A DNA stretch of 64,000 bases, taken from the NCBI RefSeq assembly GCF_008831285.2, contig NC_045147.1, positions 2,444,001 through 2,508,000 of the forward strand. The letters run 5' to 3'. The translations under genes were made by a program, and so were the position numbers. Position 1 is the stretch's first letter; each line of letters opens with the position of its first letter. This document shows positions 31,813 through 44,264 of this stretch, piece after piece. The notes beneath the pieces were generated by a model that had not been told where the DNA came from, searched no databases, and was given only the letters and a program-made list of their open reading frames with translations. This DNA comes from Nymphaea colorata. Its lineage: Eukaryota > Streptophyta > Magnoliopsida > Nymphaeales > Nymphaeaceae.

Positions 31813-32265
31813 CAGTGGCGGAACTAGAAATTTTATTCAGTTGGACATGTACCAACATATTTTCAAAGTAAATCAATTTTAGAAGTGAAGACTGTAAAAT
31901 ATAAGATTTTTTTTTTTAAAATGTGTGTGTGTTTTCTTCTACATTCATTTTGCTAGTTTTTTTTCAGCATTATCGGAATAAAAAATACCATTTATTTTTG
32001 CGGTTGTCAAAGTTTGTTAGAAGTAATGGGCTTTCAAGTATAATTTTTGTCCAGCACCGTTTGTTGGACAAACAAATTACCATCCAACACGGGTGGAAGC
32101 ATGTGGGAATGTGTAGGCAATTGCCCACACAGACAGACAGACAAATGTTTATTCTCGTATTGATACATCAGAACAAATTTTTTTATCTACATATTGATGC
32201 TTCTTAAAAATTTTAAATTTTATTACTAATGTCTCTAAGCAAAAAATTTCTAGTTCTGCCATGCC
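31813..32265. mobile_element. MITE-like repeat with GGCGGAACTAGAAATTTT ends
   Basis: The left end CAGTGGCGGAACTAGAAATT and the right end (complement of GGCAGAACTAGAAATTTTTT) are inverted. Similar right ends occur at 32453-32481 and 43318-43338. It has no coding content. The target duplication is not clear, and the superfamily is unassigned. Confidence 0.45.
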
Positions 32266-32298
32266 ACCTAATGATTTTAATAAAAATTGTGTACGAAT

Positions 32299-32481
32299 CA
32301 GTGACGAAGCCACATATAAGCTGGTGTCGGCAAAAACACTGATGGGCTGATGTCTCAGCATTTTTTTATTTTTACATTGACTGCTTCAAATATTTACATT
32401 TTTAGTCATCTAAGTGGCCTTCAGGATCTAGAAACTTTTAAAAGAGTACTTCTCTAGAAAATTTTTCTAACTCTACCACTG
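32299..32481. mobile_element. Short MITE-like repeat, same family
   Basis: CAGTGACGAAGCCAC at the left and CTCTACCACTG at the right resemble the ends of the 31813 element and enclose 183 bp. No convincing target duplication was found. Confidence 0.35.
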
Positions 32482-33799
32482 AGACTAATAATATAAAAAT
32501 AAAAACAAAATAAAATGCATATCTTGTTGGAAAAAGTGAAAGGAAATTGCATAAGCACAACATGGAACGACCTTTATTTGTTCACTCATAAGAAAAACTT
32601 TCCCCCACTACTGAGCAAGAAAATGCATTGATGCAGCCTTCTTAAAAAAAAATGGAAGCTCAACTGAAAATACTAAAACAATGCAACTGTTGATGTGTTT
32701 TAATGAAAAAGAAAAGATGATATTTATGTCCTTTTTTCAGTTTTTGAATTGATATCTTCTTTTTAAAGCAAAATGAAAGGTGAAAAGAAAAACTAGAGAG
32801 CAGTGGCATTCCTTATAAGCTCTAATTCAATGCAAATGCACTGCAGGGTCCGCTACTTCCCACAAAAGGCAAACTCTACTCTACACCAGCAATCTCATAC
32901 AGAAAAGGATGATAGAAATTTAGATTTTGGCATCTCACTGTCTAAAATAACCAAGACAACTGGTTTGACGCCATCATCTTCGAGGGGGTTGGTGTTCTGG
33001 TTTGCTTGGGAACTGATAAGTGGCTAGTCTTCCGTTTTAATGATAAGAGTGTCGATTTCTTGTGCCGGAAAAAAAAGTTAGTATGTAAGTTGAAGCGCAG
33101 CACACCAAAAACGACTATGAACCTTTTACAAAAAAGAGGAGTGCTTCTCTATTGGCTTAATACACCAATCTTCTTTATAGACTTCCACATGCCTTCGTTT
33201 TAACGTCACCGACGATATTGGTGGTGGAAATTACATGGATTTAAAGCAAGCCGGTTGACTAAGCCACAACCATATACCGATTCAATGCCAATATGAAAAG
33301 ATAATACAGAACCACCTTCTTGGCATCTTCTGGACACGTGGCAGCTGTGTATCGACTCATCATCTAATTTTTTGTATTTTTTTATTGAAAAGAAATTTAT
33401 TATAATTGAATGCTGCACGAAGGCTAGCGATGTGGCATTTTGACATGTGTCAAGCCATGGCTGGTTTCATGACTAGCAGAGAGAATATATATATATATAT
33501 AAATCAAATTTTGTCAAGTCAATCTCACTATTCTTCCTCTTGAACCTGATTTAAGTGAGCCAGAAGAAGTTCATCTCTACCATCCAAAACGAAAAAAAAA
33601 AAAACAAAGCTCAAAGGCACCCTACTACTTTAAAAGGCAAGAGAGAGTAAGCCCGTTAATTTTGAACCGAAAAAACTCCTTTAAACCATCCTTTTTTTTT
33701 TTTTTTAATTCACTTCATATCGTTGCATAAAAAGCAAAGTGTAAAAAATTGGAGGTGAAAGTGAAAAGAAAAAAACAAATGACCATGAAACAGAAAATA

Positions 33800-34200
33800 G
33801 GTGGACTTTGGAGGGGGCGAATCCCGGGGGAATCCGGCAGCACTGGAGAGCGGATCTGCTTCGGGCTGTGGTCCACGTGCCAGACTGCCACTCGTACACG
33901 GCATGGACTCCACCAATCAGAGACAAGGTAGTCCCCACGCCAATCATTCCCGCCATATCGCCACTGTCCCTCTCCTCTTCTCCCGCCTTTTCTTTACCGG
34001 CGACGCGTGGACGGCTCAAGCTTCGGCTTCGGCTTCGGCTTCGGCGTCGTCTCCAGGCACGGCTGCTGCCACGCTCCCCGGCCACGGACACGGACGGACA
34101 GAATTCCGTTCCCCGGCCACGGACACGGACGGACAGAATTCCGTTCCCCGGCCACGGACACGGACGGACGGACACAATTCCGTCCCTTCCATCCATATTA
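33800..34200. other. GC-rich island with G-box and CCAAT words, gene unknown
   Basis: This stretch stands out against AT-rich flanks. It has CCACGTGCC (G-box core), two CCAATCA words, four CTTCGG units at about 34020-34044 and the minisatellite at 34076. ORFs run in several frames on both strands but none resembles a known protein. It could be a promoter or 5' region of an unrecognised gene, or a repeat. Confidence 0.3.
34076..34183. repeat. 35-bp minisatellite, three copies
   Basis: The unit CCCCGGCCACGGACACGGAC, continued by GGACAGAATTCCGTT, occurs at 34076-34110 and 34111-34145 identically. A third, slightly altered copy begins at 34146. Confidence 0.93.
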
Positions 34201-34289
34201 TCGTGCTCAATTTTTTCTTTTTAATTTATGAGCGGGCCAATTTCTTCTTATATTCTTTATGTTATGCGGAGAGGGAGACCCTACTTTGA

Positions 34290-37200
34290 TCTTGAAGCTT
34301 TGATTTGTCTGATTTTGTCTTCTCTATATAGTTACATAATGGCCTAGCTTATGGTTGCCTGTACATTAGACTAGGGCCATGTCCACTTTGAGCTTAGGTG
34401 TTTGATAGGTGGGGACATTTTTTTCTTCTAATAGAAAATCAACGGATGTTTCTCCTCTAACATCTAGAGCCTCTCCACCCAACTTTTTAAAGTGCGTTAT
34501 TCTCGTTTCCAAACATGCTTTTTCAGTTTTGACGCTCAAAAGTAGGGGTCGAGCCACATGTAGTCTTCTGCCGAAAGTTGCAGAAATTTATCTATTTATA
34601 TGTTTGTTAGCTTTGGTTAACATTGAAAAGTTATTAAATTAATGTGTCTCAGTTAAAAATTTCTTTATATATATAGTGTGGTGAGCGCGTGTCACAGTCT
34701 GTCATGCAGATAAAATGTTGAGTAGGAGGAAGACGTTTGCCCCGATGACATAGCTGGTCAGCAGCACGGGAAAAGGTAAGGTTGGCCATGAGATCATGGA
34801 GACCATAAGCGGGGGGGCACATCCACATGCGCATGCACATATAAAAGCTCGAGATGGAGACATTCGACCACATACATGTGGCCAATATTGATTTGCTTAC
34901 AAATAAGAGCGCAAAATTAAAACTTTATCCATCCCCCAAAGGTGGTGTTCATGCTCATGGTGGTGGATCCACGTTACTTAATTACTTAATGTTCTTAGAG
35001 GGTATTGCTTACAAAAGTGCATGGCCATTGTTTTAAGAATTCAAAATCACGTTCAATAAATGCGAAAATTCAAGTATGCACCGGGTCTTGCTCTTAGCTA
35101 TTCAATCAATTCATCTTCGTCCAAGAAAATACTAAAGGTAAAGAAAAAAAGTAGTGCCTTTTTACTATTGAAATGAAATTAAAGAATATTAAAATCAGGT
35201 GAGGAGAAAAATTTAAACTCATCAATGAGTTTTTTTTTTTTTTTTTTTTTTTTTTTAATGATAAGCGAGCATGCCCACCACCACCCAATAGAGAGCTGAA
35301 GTTCCGACCCAACCCCTTGTCCTCTTATAGTATAATGTATGCTTTCAAAATCTGGTGGTGCTGCCCTCACTATGTTTCAACTTATACATCCATAACCATT
35401 TCTTTTGCCATACCGATGGCTGTCGCTCCTAACAATTTAAATAGAGACTGACCACTTACCATTCCCGGCTACAAGCTGTTGCACCAACCCCTTACAGATA
35501 TGTTGTTTATTTTGATGCACCAACCCCTGTTGTTTATTTTGATGGCAAAGTTGAATCACTCTTAAAGCCATGAGAGCCACTATTCATAGTTATATGTTCT
35601 TTCCATCTTATGGAACGAACAAGACCTAAATAACCTCTTTCTGTTGAAGGTGTAACTTCCAGCTTTCCTTAAGGAACATATTAAATTAATTGCAACCAAG
35701 AATAATTAGCACTATGCTTTTGGCAAAAAGAATAAATGTTTGGAACACCAAATCAAGAATACAAAATTTGTCAGGTGTGCAAATGACTTATGGGAGACTT
35801 CCCGGTTGTTTTAGTAAACAATCCCAAGGAAAATGGGAAGTAGTGGTGCTGACGGTGATGCTTCATGTTTCAAGTAGTTAATTAATTGTAGCTAATAAAA
35901 TTCTATGCCTCCTCATATCTATTGCTTAAGTTGACAATTGCATAATTAAATATTTGCAAGTGAAGCATATTAACTTTTGTTCACTAAAAATATACTTTTC
36001 ACCTTTTCCCCCCACCAATTTCAATTAAAATAAAATATAAATTAGTGAAAAGTATTGCTGACGTACTTGGCTCCAAAGAAAAAAGCAAAAAGCTGTGAAA
36101 GAGTCGGCGGCCAATTTGGAAAACATTCACCAATCCTCACAACAACTTTCACTCAAAAAAAAAAAAAAAAAGAAAGAAATTATTTCTTTTGTTCCTCTTG
36201 TCTAGTGGATGTCCGCCGGTGACGCAAGCCTCAAGCCCCTAAGAAATTACCTAGCTGGACTGCAAGACAGTAGGGTTCTGGTGGAGTTCAGAACCATTGG
36301 ATCAGATCGAGCAGCCTATTATTGACCGCCGGATTTAGGGCAGAGTCTGTTGGCCGTCGTCTTCTTTCAGCCCCTGGGTTGTAACCCTAAAGTTGCAGCC
36401 CTTGGATCATGAAGCCGGAAATGGCGATCAGATGCCCTTGGTTGGTGCATGAATCCGGCAAACATGACCCTAAGTGGGCTGTCTTACAGCCGATATTCAT
36501 ATTCTTGGTGAGTGCAACCCACTGCTCGGAAAAGAGACCCAAGTTGAAGGCCGCTTTGAGTTTGAATGTCGAGCTAATTAAGAAGTTGTTAAAAAGCATA
36601 GTGGATAACAAAAGTTATTGAAAGAAGCTTTTTGCTGCGACTGCAGACTCAGTCAATGTGGCATCTCTTGGCCCACAAATAAGGAACCTAGCCTTGACAG
36701 TGCCACATTGTTAATAAACAAAAATGGAAAATTCAAGTTCATTTTGGTCGGATCAGAGGGTAATTTGGGTGGTGAATTGATGGAATTGTTGTCTAATTCT
36801 ATATGAAATAAAAAAAAAACCAAGGAGTTTGTGTTCTATATATGGATCCTATAGAATTAAATCATCGCTAAATGTGACTATGTCTTCTTTATGGGTCGTT
36901 TGGCTAATGGAATGGTAACATATTGTTTTGTTGTATGAACCTATCCCAAAAACTAGGGCAGGTTCATAGGACACTAAAACTAATGCTCCATAAACATTTT
37001 CAAAATTTTGAGAATGTTCATGGAACAATCTGATTTGATTGGCATGTATGGTCGTCGATCGACATGCTGTACATCATTTTAGATGCATCTAGCAACAAAA
37101 TATCATGCATTACATCCCTTGCAAACGCGTCACAATGCAATCAAAGTTGATGTAGATTATAAAAAATAAGAATGTGAAGAAGGAGCAGTAAATGCCATTA

Positions 37201-37470
37201 TGCTAAGAAATTGGGAAATAATTAAACAAAGCAAGATGCTATAGATGACCAACAACAATGGGGAATCTCATGTGGTCGCTTATCTTGGTCTAATGGTGTA
37301 GTGCTTTTTCTTTGTTGGGCAATTGTAGGGGGAAAGAAATTTATTCAGTGTGTTGGCTAAAAGAAAAGTGCGTTTTTACTACAATAGGTAGAATCTCTAG
37401 ACTGTGAAGATGGAGTAGAACATCTGTTTATTTTATTTTATGCTTATATTTTTTGGATTGATAATAACAA
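34290..37470. other. Intergenic DNA, no gene recognised
   Basis: This is AT-rich sequence with a run of about 24 T at 35230, poly-A near 36157 and a small direct repeat near 35480-35540. Its short ORFs show no family resemblance. Confidence 0.4.
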
Positions 37471-37624
37471 GTGGAATGCTTGGGCTATAGTGCCAAGCCC
37501 ATTGCTAAAACAGGTGAAGCAAAAAGGTGGAGGAATAAGCATTGGGATCTCCCTTTTTCTTTTTGGTTGTTTCTTTTCTACCTCAATTTGTGTGTATTTT
37601 TGTTGCTTCTACTATGTTTGCCTG

Positions 37625-37638
37625 GAGAGAGAGGGAGT

Positions 37639-37683
<45 letters not shown>
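37625..37683. repeat. (GA)n microsatellite
   Basis: This is a slightly interrupted GA tract. Confidence 0.95.
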
Positions 37684-37870
37684 GATAAACTTGTTTCTGT
37701 TATGTTGCCATTGTTGTATATTTATTATTTTTATTATTATTAATTGAATTAAGAGTGGGAGTGGACTTTGAGGAAGTGGGTTTTCTGATGAAGTGCTGAG
37801 ATCAGCATCTTTTTAGAAAGCTTAAACAATTGCACCATCATCTTTTGGATCTTCTTCTTCTTAGCTATTT

Positions 37871-37883
37871 CTCCCTCTCTCTC

Positions 37884-37934
<51 letters not shown>

Positions 37935-37940
37935 AACACA
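37871..37940. repeat. (CT)n(CA)n compound microsatellite
   Basis: CT units with one CTAT interruption pass into CA units. Confidence 0.95.
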
Positions 37941-39172
37941 AGGATAACATCCCCTCTATTATTGGCTAATGTTTCGGTGCTCTTTGTTTTTATAAAATTC
38001 GTCTACGCCAACTTTGCTGCAGCAGAGAACAGCTTATCAAGTTATCTTGCGTCCAACTCATGTCTGTCCAACTTTGGACTCTCTCTCTCTCTCTCTCTAT
38101 CTCCACAACTTTCGAGAGGTTGCTGTAGACTTACATAATGTGTTGTCATGGAAAGAATTTTTCTTTTTAAATATTAAAATCAAACATGCGTGCATGCAAG
38201 TATACTTTACAATATTTTTGATGATGAAAGCATAGGAATTGGCCCTTGAGACTTCCAAATTAGGTGAAAATTAGTGTTCTTTAAGTAAAACAACTAAAAA
38301 TGAAGAACTTGCATGTACTACGTACGTAGTTCAAATTGCTGCACTACAAAGAAATGAAACGAACCAACTCCAATTTTTCGTTTAGAAATTAGAGATGCTT
38401 ATTGTTTTTCTGGTTTGTCTATCCAACTCATGAAGTTTTGTAGGTGTAATATAATTATAAAATTGTATATATTGCAACACATCTTTGTAGAGAGTTCTTC
38501 AATTATATATATTGAAAGTAGTTTCAACTGTGTTTTTCAAATATAATGATAATGCATCTGAAAATGTGTGTGTAAGTCTGTGTGTGTGTGTGCACGTGTT
38601 ATTCATATTCAGGACCCATTTTTACTAGACCCAAGTTGCCTTTAACAAAAAAAACGTAAAATTTAAAGGTTTTTACTGTTGGATAGAAGCCATTGCGTAT
38701 TCTATTCGTTCAAGAACGCATACATTATCTAATCACTTACTCACAAATACATTGAACCTTTTCACGTTGAAAGTCTAGCGTCATCTGATCCATCGATTTT
38801 TCACCCCTTCGAAACTGCCTTTGAAATAAAAGATACTTTCTTTACTGAGTAGTTGATAGGAAGCGCATCTGATGATTTAAATCAAACGAAAAGCACGTAG
38901 AACTTGGTTCCTTGCCAGGTTCCCAAAGAGATTTAGGCCTTTTAAAATGGAAGTCTTTACATAGCAAAATAGATAATCTTGTTTGACAGTTCTTATACAT
39001 ATAACGAGCTGAAATCCTTCAGTCATCTAAACGATGGACATCTCACGCATGGAGCCTGAGCATGTCTGAACACAGACTTTGTCTTTATAAATGTCCGCTG
39101 GACAGCCCATTAGGGTCATCCAATCATTTGATCAGACAACGTTGATGGGCAGTCTAAGAGACATCACTAAAG

Positions 39173-39241
<69 letters not shown>

Positions 39242-39250
39242 AACACACCA

Positions 39251-39294
<44 letters not shown>

Positions 39295-39310
39295 ACACCA
39301 ACACACTATA
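39173..39310. repeat. TA microsatellite pair with duplicated AAACACACCAACACAC spacer
   Basis: A TA tract of about 65 bp, the spacer, a second TA tract of about 30 bp and the same spacer again follow one another. This suggests duplication of the whole TA-plus-spacer block. Confidence 0.9.
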
Positions 39311-40168
39311 TAATCTAAATACTTAAAAGCGAGATGGATGAGAAACAATCTTAAACCCTATGTTTTCGAGATTGGTAGTTGAGATAAAAATAAGAAAAAA
39401 AATGTGCGTATAATGAAAATACCTCAACCTCTCCACTATCAATTTGAAAAAAAAGGTTCAAGGTTGTTACTTATTTTATCTGAGCATATATATATATATA
39501 TGAAAAGAAAATTGATAGAAAGATCAATGGAGAAAAGGGAGCGCGTCACTAAAGCGACCAATTCAACCGTTTGTTTATGTAAATAGTATGATAGAAAGGA
39601 AAGAAGGATACATCACCTTCAGCATTTTGCTTTTGCGGCAGTCCAAACCTTCATCTCCCCTTCTTTAATATGTCACATAGTCCAATGGAATCCCTGTAAA
39701 GTATCGCACCTTCCTCCTCTTTCTCTCTCTCTCTCTCTCTCTCTGTGATATTTGAGCTCTGGTAGTATGTGCATGGCGTTCATGCAGAGAGGAATATTGG
39801 AATTGGACCATTCCCCTCTTGGGATCCACCGCCTTTCCTTTTCTCATCTTTCCAGATTGTCACTTTGCTCCGCCGATGAATGGCTACCAATCACCTGCAC
39901 ACAAGTTTCCGTGGACGCCGTCGCCATGCAGCTCCTTCTCCGCATCTACAAAATGGCTTCCAGTCTAAGCAACTTCTTACTTACAGTTAAGCAGCAAGCA
40001 ATTTTTTTACTCTTCTTTTTTTTATCCTTTCTCGTTCTGAAGGATCCTTCCGGATAAAAATTATTTTCATAAAAAGGAAATTCTTTTTTTTTTTTTCTTT
40101 TTTTTGAGCTTCTTTTTGAGTGTCAGTGGGCCCCCGGTCCACAGTGAGCATGTGTAACTTTTCTCGCC

Positions 40169-40175
40169 TATAAAT
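40169..40175 (+). promoter_or_regulatory. TATA box of the FAF-like gene
   Basis: TATAAAT lies about 455 bp upstream of the start codon in a CT-rich context. Transcription would begin near 40200, giving a leader of about 420 nt. Confidence 0.55.
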
Positions 40176-40286
40176 TCTCTTCCTTCCCTCCCCTTATCGG
40201 CCACGGCCTGTTTAGCCATTCTCAAGAAACACAGAGCCCCAGAGAGACAGCAGTGTGACTCAGATCAGGTACAGAGAAAGAGAGAT

Positions 40287-40343
40287 ATGCAAATTCGGTT
40301 TCCTTCCTTTTTTCTGAATTCTCCCCCAAAAGGGTGTCGTTGA
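40287..40343 (+). other. Upstream ORF 1 in the FAF-like leader
   Basis: This 18-codon ORF (starts MQIRFPSFF) lies fully within the predicted 5' leader. It would matter only if transcription starts before it and no leader intron removes it. Confidence 0.4.
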
Positions 40344-40413
40344 GGGTCTTGAGGTCAAGGACTCTTCCTAGTTTTAGTCCTTCAGCTGTCTTCCCCACCA
40401 TCTTCATAGAGAT

Positions 40414-40497
40414 ATGTGTATGTTCTTCTCCTTTGCACTATCTTCCTTTCTTTCAATAGCAGTCCTCTCTGACCCGAATCCTCCTAATCCAGACTGA
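40414..40497 (+). other. Upstream ORF 2 in the FAF-like leader
   Basis: This 27-codon ORF (starts MCMFFSFALSS, ends NPPNPD) ends 127 nt before the main start codon. It could reduce translation of the FAF-like protein. Confidence 0.4.
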
Positions 40498-40521
40498 ACC
40501 ACACACACTCTTGTAACAGTA

Positions 40522-40602
40522 CTCTTCTTCTTCTTCTTCTTCTGTGAATAGAGAGATACCATCTTCTTCTTCTTCTTCTTCTGTGAATAGAGTGATACCA
40601 TC
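40522..40602 (+). repeat. Duplicated leader segment with (CTT)n
   Basis: A roughly 40-bp unit of CTT repeats followed by CTGTGAATAGAG and GATACCAT occurs twice in a row just upstream of the FAF-like start codon. The copies differ at one base (AGAG against AGTG). Confidence 0.85.
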
Positions 40603-40624
40603 GTCTAACCGGATACCCAAGAGA

Positions 40625-42049
40625 ATGTCGATTGGTTGCAGAACCCTTTACCCTCAAATGAATGAAGAGAACAAGCAGGGGATCGTCTCCATCTTGGGGA
40701 TCTCCGGAGATGGATACTCCGAGAAGAGGCTGAAAACCGAGTACCCACTAAGGAGAAGTAGAACCCTCTCTGCGGACATGTCTTCCAAGAAATTCCTGGC
40801 CCTGCATGACCCCGCGTCGCCCTCCATGAAGAAGATCGCCTCCTCCGGGGCGATCCCGACCTTCTCCAGCACGCCGGAGTCCGATGAGGAAGACAACGAG
40901 GAGAACAGGGCGAGCCAATCAGATATATGGAACTTGATCCAATCGCAGAAGCCGGCGATCCCCACGGCCCAGCCTTACGTGCATCCTCTGGTGAGGCGAT
41001 CATCTAGCTCGCTGAGCAGCAAGAGCCTCGAGCTATGCACCGAGAGCCTCGGGTCGGAGACGGGGTCAGAATTCTGCTTCTCTCCTCCCTCTCCGACCGC
41101 TTCATTCTTTTCTTCTCTCCCCCCTTCCCCTTCTTCTGAAGCGATGGAAGAAGAGGGCGGTGGAGAAGAAGGGCTGGACTTCCTTTTCGGCGGCGAAGCC
41201 GACAGGAGGAAAGGCAACCAGGAGATTGATGAAGAAAAGTGGTTCAACTACAATTGCACCATCAGCCGGAGGTCGCCTGCGAGGTCGTTTCCGCCTCCCC
41301 TGCCATCAATCTCCCGGCGCGACGGTCCTCGCCTCCACATGAAGCCCCACCGCCAAGACGGCCGCCTGGTGCTTCAGGCCGTCGCCCTTCCCTCCCATAA
41401 TTACCTCCAGGCACAGCGCCAAGGCGGGCGCCTCCTCCTCTCCTTCATCCCCACTCCCCAACAGCAGAAACAAGAAGAAGAAGCAGAGGAAGAGGAAGAA
41501 GAAGAAGAAGAGGACGAGGAAGTTGCAGTAGAAGAAGAGGGTGATGCTGAAGTTATTGAAGACGAAGAGGAAGAACAAGGAGAAGAAAGAGAGGAAGAAG
41601 GAGAAGAGATCGTCAACAGTGAAGGAGCAGAAGAAGCCCGAGAAGAAGGCGACGAAGGAGAAAAAGAAGCAGAGGAGGAGGAATTGGAGAAAAGGCTGGA
41701 GGTGGTGGGCTTCGAGATGTGGAGGAGCAAGGGCCCGGCAGTGATAGAGCTGCACCGCTCCATAGGGAAGCTCATATCGCAGCCGTTCATCAACATAAAT
41801 CCATGGGCGCAGAAGAAGAAGCTGGCCGCGGACACAGCAGCGGCCGCGGCGGCGGAGGAAAGGGAGCGGGAGTTGGCGGCGCATAGGCTCAACAGGTACG
41901 AGCGCTGCTGGAAGGGGGGTGGGCTCGGCGAGGGAAAGGTGGTGGGCGCGAAGGAGTTGGTCCGTGGGCTCGTGCCTAGGAGGTGCAACGAGCCACGCCG
42001 AGCCCACCCCGTCTGGATTTTGGAGCGTCGCTGCGTCGCCACTACCTGA
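40625..42049 (+). CDS. FAF-like: FAF-like protein (FANTASTIC FOUR domain), intronless
   Basis: The 474-residue ORF starts at ATG 40625 (MSIGCRTLYP); the frame is open further upstream but without another ATG. Family landmarks appear in order: KQGIVSILG near residue 20, TLSADMSSKKFL near residue 50, DIWNLIQSQK, YVHPLVRRSSSSLSSKSLE, LCTESLGSETGSEF, and the FAF domain at about residues 222-275 (FPPPLPSISRRDG, DGRLVLQAVALPS, GRLLLSFI). An acidic Glu-rich tract of about 75 residues follows, then FININPWAQKKK and a basic end. FAF proteins modulate shoot meristem size through the WUSCHEL-CLAVATA loop in Arabidopsis. This longer type is annotated as FAF-like, chloroplastic in databases, though I see no clear transit peptide. 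Its own role is not established. The C-terminal extension after the acidic tract is less conserved in my knowledge of the family. Confidence 0.9.
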   Translation: MSIGCRTLYPQMNEENKQGIVSILGISGDGYSEKRLKTEYPLRRSRTLSADMSSKKFLALHDPASPSMKKIASSGAIPTFSSTPESDEEDNEENRASQSDIWNLIQSQKPAIPTAQPYVHPLVRRSSSSLSSKSLELCTESLGSETGSEFCFSPPSPTASFFSSLPPSPSSEAMEEEGGGEEGLDFLFGGEADRRKGNQEIDEEKWFNYNCTISRRSPARSFPPPLPSISRRDGPRLHMKPHRQDGRLVLQAVALPSHNYLQAQRQGGRLLLSFIPTPQQQKQEEEAEEEEEEEEEDEEVAVEEEGDAEVIEDEEEEQGEEREEEGEEIVNSEGAEEAREEGDEGEKEAEEEELEKRLEVVGFEMWRSKGPAVIELHRSIGKLISQPFININPWAQKKKLAADTAAAAAAEERERELAAHRLNRYERCWKGGGLGEGKVVGAKELVRGLVPRRCNEPRRAHPVWILERRCVATT

Positions 42050-44187
42050 CAGTGAGCGAGAGAGAGATTGGTGATTGGGTGTTATTGTGTGGTTTGGGCA
42101 TCATTGCTGGAGAATTCGGATTCAAAACTAATTGTTTTTGGTTCATATGGTATATAACGTTTCATATCATATAAATATAAATTTTTGGCGTGCTCTGCCG
42201 GCCATCTAATATTGTTTCTTCCTCCTCTTTCTCTGCCAAATACGTCGTTAATTTTCTCCTCCGCCATCCGGACTTTCCGGGAGGATTTCAGCTCCTATAT
42301 ATCACTTAATGTATTAAGTTAGTTTCATACATGTTTTTCGCCTCTATTAATTGTATATTCAGCGATGAATCACGTTTTTATCAACTTAATTTAACAAAAA
42401 GATTTTGAAGCTGTTGTTTTCATTAGAATTTCATGAATATAAACGTTGTTTATTGCAGTTTAAAGTGCAAAATAATTTCGGTTTTAATGTCCTACTTTTA
42501 TAAAATTGGTTTAAGCCGAGACACTACTTGTAGGCATGTGATGGGACATTAAACTGTCACAGCAAAGCCACTACTATATATATATATATATATATATATA
42601 AAGGCGCGAAGTATAGTTTGCTGATGCATTGCCTGTCCGTGGGTGCGTGGAGTCAAAAATTTTGAGCTCACGTTGCAGTCTGCTTCTTCCTTATTTTATT
42701 CTTCACATGGACGCATGCGGACGAAGGTGCCAAAAAGCCGAGGAAAGAAGGTGGAAAGCGACCATTCCTTGACTCTTCTTCGTTTTGAAATTTTAGATTT
42801 TAATACGAAAAAAAAAAAATAAATTTTCTACTTGATGGCAAGAACAGACCCTGGTGCAAAGATTTCTATAGAAGTAAAATTCTTTACACTTTTTTTAATT
42901 ATAATTTGATGTGATTTCTATACTTCTAACAATCTTCAAATTAATGCACTTGGGTATGTATAATAATATGTTTATAGAGGTTAAAAAGGATTATGCACGT
43001 ATTCAAATAATTAAGCTGATTTGAAGCGTGCATGTCTGTGACTCCCAAGAAAAGAAACGCGACCAGGACTTGAACTGCTGTGATTACATCCATATATTCA
43101 AAAGCTACAAGAAAATTAAGACACAAAAAACTCCACTTACTCAGGAGCGTAGTTACATGTGGGTGTGGGCAATTTTCTATATTTTTCTCATTGTTTTGAA
43201 ATTTTCAAATTGGTGATTTCCAACAATTTGTTTATTTATATAAGGTGTGCCCATTAACTATTTTCCAAACACCCTTTAATTAATTTTTTCTTTTTTTTTG
43301 AAAAAGGTGCTTCTTTGGCAAAAAATTTCTAGCTCTGCGGCCTTCGAGTTTAATCTAAAAATTCAGTTCCATTGTCGGTTCTTAAACACAATTATACACA
43401 ACAATCTCCGCCAAATCTCTGAGCTTAAATGTTACGCGATCTCTACCACTGATTTCAGTGAATCAACGCTTGGTACTCAAGAAGACGCCATTGAGGAATG
43501 GTGACGTCATTCAGCCCATTATTGTGGACCCTTTGTGCTCGCTTTATGAATGATGATGTTAAAAGGAAGAGACAAAAGGGGGCAAACCTATCACTGATTT
43601 GAAAGATCACCGGATCTCTTGGTTCTTATGCAGTAGATTCATTTACCAACCCCAAAGTCCCCAATATTATTGTAAAGTATCAACAAGTTTCCGAAAATAT
43701 CTCAATCCGCTTGAAAATTGTTCTTTCTTTTATAATCAATTAACATGTGATTGCCAGTGCATTCACAAGTCTTTTGAGTACCTTTTTTAATAATATAAAA
43801 AAATAAAAATTTTCATACTTTTAATACCCACAGAAAATAGCTAATTTTCCGAAGTTTATAAAAAATTATATACATTTTTATTTTATGATTTTGTTTTTTA
43901 TAGAGAATTTAATTAAGAATTTGTGATTGTGCTAGTTTGAGTGTCCGGGCAGGAAACTGGCTCCCCCGTATGAAACAAGGGCGGCCGGAGTTTGTGGGGC
44001 CCATCACTTGCTGACACATGGCCAAGTTTGGGAGGAGGAAGAGGATTAATCGATCAACTCTCGGCTTTTTTTTTTCATATGGAGGGGATTATCCGGAGCT
44101 CAATTTCTCGGCCTCTTGAAGCGCCAAAGGCCGAGTGATGTGGTGATTGATGCTGATCCGTAAACTTCTGATCCAATATTCCGGTTG

Positions 44188-44191
<4 letters not shown>

Positions 44192-44262
<71 letters not shown>
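44192..44262. repeat. (TA)n microsatellite
   Basis: About 35 TA units without interruption. Confidence 0.97.

Positions 44263-44264
<2 letters not shown>

Noticed and set aside
33801-34289. Overlapping ORFs of up to 163 codons on both strands at the GC island
   Set aside because: They arise from the minisatellite and CTTCGG repeats, are open in several frames at once, and show no protein family.
39752-40057. 101-codon ORF upstream of the FAF-like gene
   Set aside because: It lies in the promoter region, matches no family and has no supporting splice structure.
41306-42042. Long antisense ORFs (213 and 233 codons) opposite the FAF-like gene
   Set aside because: They mirror the Glu-rich coding repeat (poly-Ser or poly-Phe reading) and have no independent support.
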